Positions 44,769 through 46,046 of a stretch of 46,046 nucleotides of DNA are shown piece after piece. Location: positions 22,589 to 68,634 of the forward strand of contig PBLV01000023.1 of assembly GCA_002721895.1 (NCBI GenBank), given 5' to 3'. How positions within the stretch are numbered: the first letter of the stretch is position 1; each line of letters starts with the position of its first letter. This DNA comes from Verrucomicrobiales bacterium. GTDB lineage: Bacteria; Verrucomicrobiota; Verrucomicrobiae; Limisphaerales; UBA1100. Under the pieces are notes generated by a model that ran no database searches, was not told the DNA's origin, and worked only from the letters and a program-made list of their open reading frames with translations. A program made the translations under genes and the position numbers.

Positions 44769-46046
44769 ATGAAAAGTACATTTTTAACACTCTCAATATT
44801 TCTGGCTGCCTCCACCGCGCTGGCGGATGATTGGCCGTTTTTTCTCGGGCCCACGGCGGACAACATCTCCAAAGAGGTCGGCCTGCTCGATGCCTTCCCG
44901 AAGGACGGCCCGCGCGAGGTGTTTGCCAAGCGCATCGGCACGGGGTACGCGCCGGTGTCCGTGCGGGACGGCAAGGTGGTGCTCTTTCACCGCGCCAGCA
45001 AGCTGCTGAAGATTGCGCCGGACGACACGTTTGCCAAGGTGATCGCGTACATCAACGGCGAGCTGGCTGCATTCGGCGCCAAGGAGCGCGTCACCGAGGC
45101 CAGCATCCGTGCCGCGCAGGCGAACAACAACCGCCGCGGCTACCTCGTGATGCCCGCAGCTATCCAGAAATTTTTTGACCAGGAAATAGTCGACTGCCTT
45201 GACGCCAAGACCGGCAAGCTCATCTGGCGCCACGCCTACCCGACCGCCTACGAGGATCCCTACGGCTACAACAACGGCCCCCGTTGCGTCCCCGTGCTCA
45301 CCAAGGACCGCTGCATCACCTACGGCGCCGAAGGAGTGCTGCTTTGTCTGGATCTGAAAACCGGCAAACCCATTTGGCGGCGCGATATTGAGAAGGATTT
45401 TAAGATCGTCAAAAATTTCTTTGGCGTCGGCAGCACCCCCGTGCTGGAGGGCAACCTGCTCATCACCATGGTCGGCGGCCAGCCCAACAGCGGCATGGCG
45501 GCCTTTAACTTGAAGGACGGCAAAACCGTGTGGACCAGCGTGGGCAAGGATACCTGGCACGGCACCGCCAAGCTCGGCTGGCCTGGCGAACCCATCATTG
45601 ACTGGCTGGGCGTGGAGAAACAGGCCAGCTACGCTGCGCCCGTGCTGGCCACGGTACACGGCCGGCGCGTCGCATTTTGCTTCATGCGTCAGGGCCTCGT
45701 CGCGCTGGATCCCAAGACCGGCAAGGTGTTTTTCAAGCACTGGTTCCGCGCGCGCGTACCTGAGAGCGTGAATGCCTCCAATCCCGTCGTGTGGAAGGAC
45801 ATGGTATTCGCCTCCTCCTGCTACTACGGCGAAGGCGCTTTCGTCTTGAAAATTAAAAAAGACCTCTCCGGATACGAGGAAGTTTGGAGCACCCGCAAAC
45901 GCCGCGCCGCCAACCGCCGGCATGAGGAAGTGCTTGGCATCCATTGGATGACCCCCATCCTGCACGAGGGCCAGCTCTACGCCAGCAGCGGCCGCAATGA
46001 GCCGGACGCCAGCTTTCGCTGCGTGGATTTTCTCACCGGCAAACTC
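44769..46046 (+). CDS. Exported PQQ-like propeller protein with an insertion (3' end outside window)
   Basis: The reading frame is open to the window end (426 residues visible). A signal peptide (MKSTFLTLSIFLAASTALAD) precedes DWPFFLGPTADNIS, the same opening as the gene at 42435. Propeller W-motifs follow (KTGKLIWRHAYPTAYEDPYG, KTGKPIWRRDIEKDF, DGKTVWTSVGKDTWHG). Compared with the paralogue at 42435, where FHRSGND runs straight into EIVECVSAASGK, this protein has about 59 extra residues (76-138, 44994-45182) between FHR and EIVDCLDAKTGK. The extra segment includes AYINGELAAFGAKERVTEAS and is of unknown kind. It follows the SMP-30 gene without a gap. Confidence 0.88.
   Translation, partial: MKSTFLTLSIFLAASTALADDWPFFLGPTADNISKEVGLLDAFPKDGPREVFAKRIGTGYAPVSVRDGKVVLFHRASKLLKIAPDDTFAKVIAYINGELAAFGAKERVTEASIRAAQANNNRRGYLVMPAAIQKFFDQEIVDCLDAKTGKLIWRHAYPTAYEDPYGYNNGPRCVPVLTKDRCITYGAEGVLLCLDLKTGKPIWRRDIEKDFKIVKNFFGVGSTPVLEGNLLITMVGGQPNSGMAAFNLKDGKTVWTSVGKDTWHGTAKLGWPGEPIIDWLGVEKQASYAAPVLATVHGRRVAFCFMRQGLVALDPKTGKVFFKHWFRARVPESVNASNPVVWKDMVFASSCYYGEGAFVLKIKKDLSGYEEVWSTRKRRAANRRHEEVLGIHWMTPILHEGQLYASSGRNEPDASFRCVDFLTGKL

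Overview
The window looks like chromosomal DNA of a free-living, GC-rich bacterium of the PVC group, most likely Verrucomicrobiota (Pedosphaera/Limisphaera-like). The lineage call is an inference from gene content: a DUF1501 / DUF1549-DUF1553 'planctomycete cytochrome' pair, a giant PVC-type heme-binding dehydrogenase-like protein, PQQ-like propeller proteins, a GbsR-type regulator and a lysine-rich RpoD. No ribosomal RNA is present to confirm it.

Layout. 1-2444: 3' end of tyrS, then a two-gene transporter unit (small membrane subunit plus sodium:solute symporter) joined by 4-base overlaps. 2530-3926 (minus): a three-gene operon of a GbsR/MarR-like regulator, a DCC-family thiol protein and a membrane protein, with a promoter overlapped by an inverted-repeat operator. 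3927-4257: a non-coding stretch of dispersed palindromic repeats. 4258-7161: gcvP (full-length glycine decarboxylase). 7224-9194 (minus): rpoD. 9433-23028: a 13-gene respiratory complex I operon, nuoB to nuoN, lacking nuoA. Its tightly overlapping genes are interrupted twice: by a 25-bp-arm palindrome between nuoC and nuoD, and by a tRNA-Gln(CUG) gene on the opposite strand between nuoE and nuoF. 23114-26633: cupin, pyruvate kinase (minus), ferredoxin, enolase. 26718-29560: lipoprotein, DksA/TraR-like zinc-finger protein, exported methyltransferase, and small membrane proteins. 29606-40473: DUF1579 protein and Gfo/Idh/MocA oxidoreductase (plus), facing a three-gene minus-strand block of DUF1501, DUF1549/DUF1553 and a 1452-residue SGNH / propeller / HEAT / cytochrome c fusion. 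40654-46046: conserved unknown, GNAT acetyltransferase, zinc-ribbon membrane protein, then PQQ-like, SMP-30-like and a second PQQ-like protein (cut by the window end).

Functionally the window combines core energy metabolism (complex I, pyruvate kinase, enolase, glycine cleavage, ferredoxin) with the housekeeping sigma factor and an accessory set of secreted or periplasmic oxidative proteins typical of PVC polymer degraders.

The points most worth a second look are: the antisense tRNA-Gln inside the nuo operon; the missing nuoA; a dispersed repeat whose arm occurs both in the nuoC-nuoD gap and upstream of gcvP (22 of 25 bases); a 4-copy heptanucleotide repeat inside the DUF1553 gene; a His-rich insertion in NuoN; and a ~59-residue insertion in the terminal PQQ-like protein. 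I did not find a clearly novel multi-gene system (no defence island, CRISPR or prophage).
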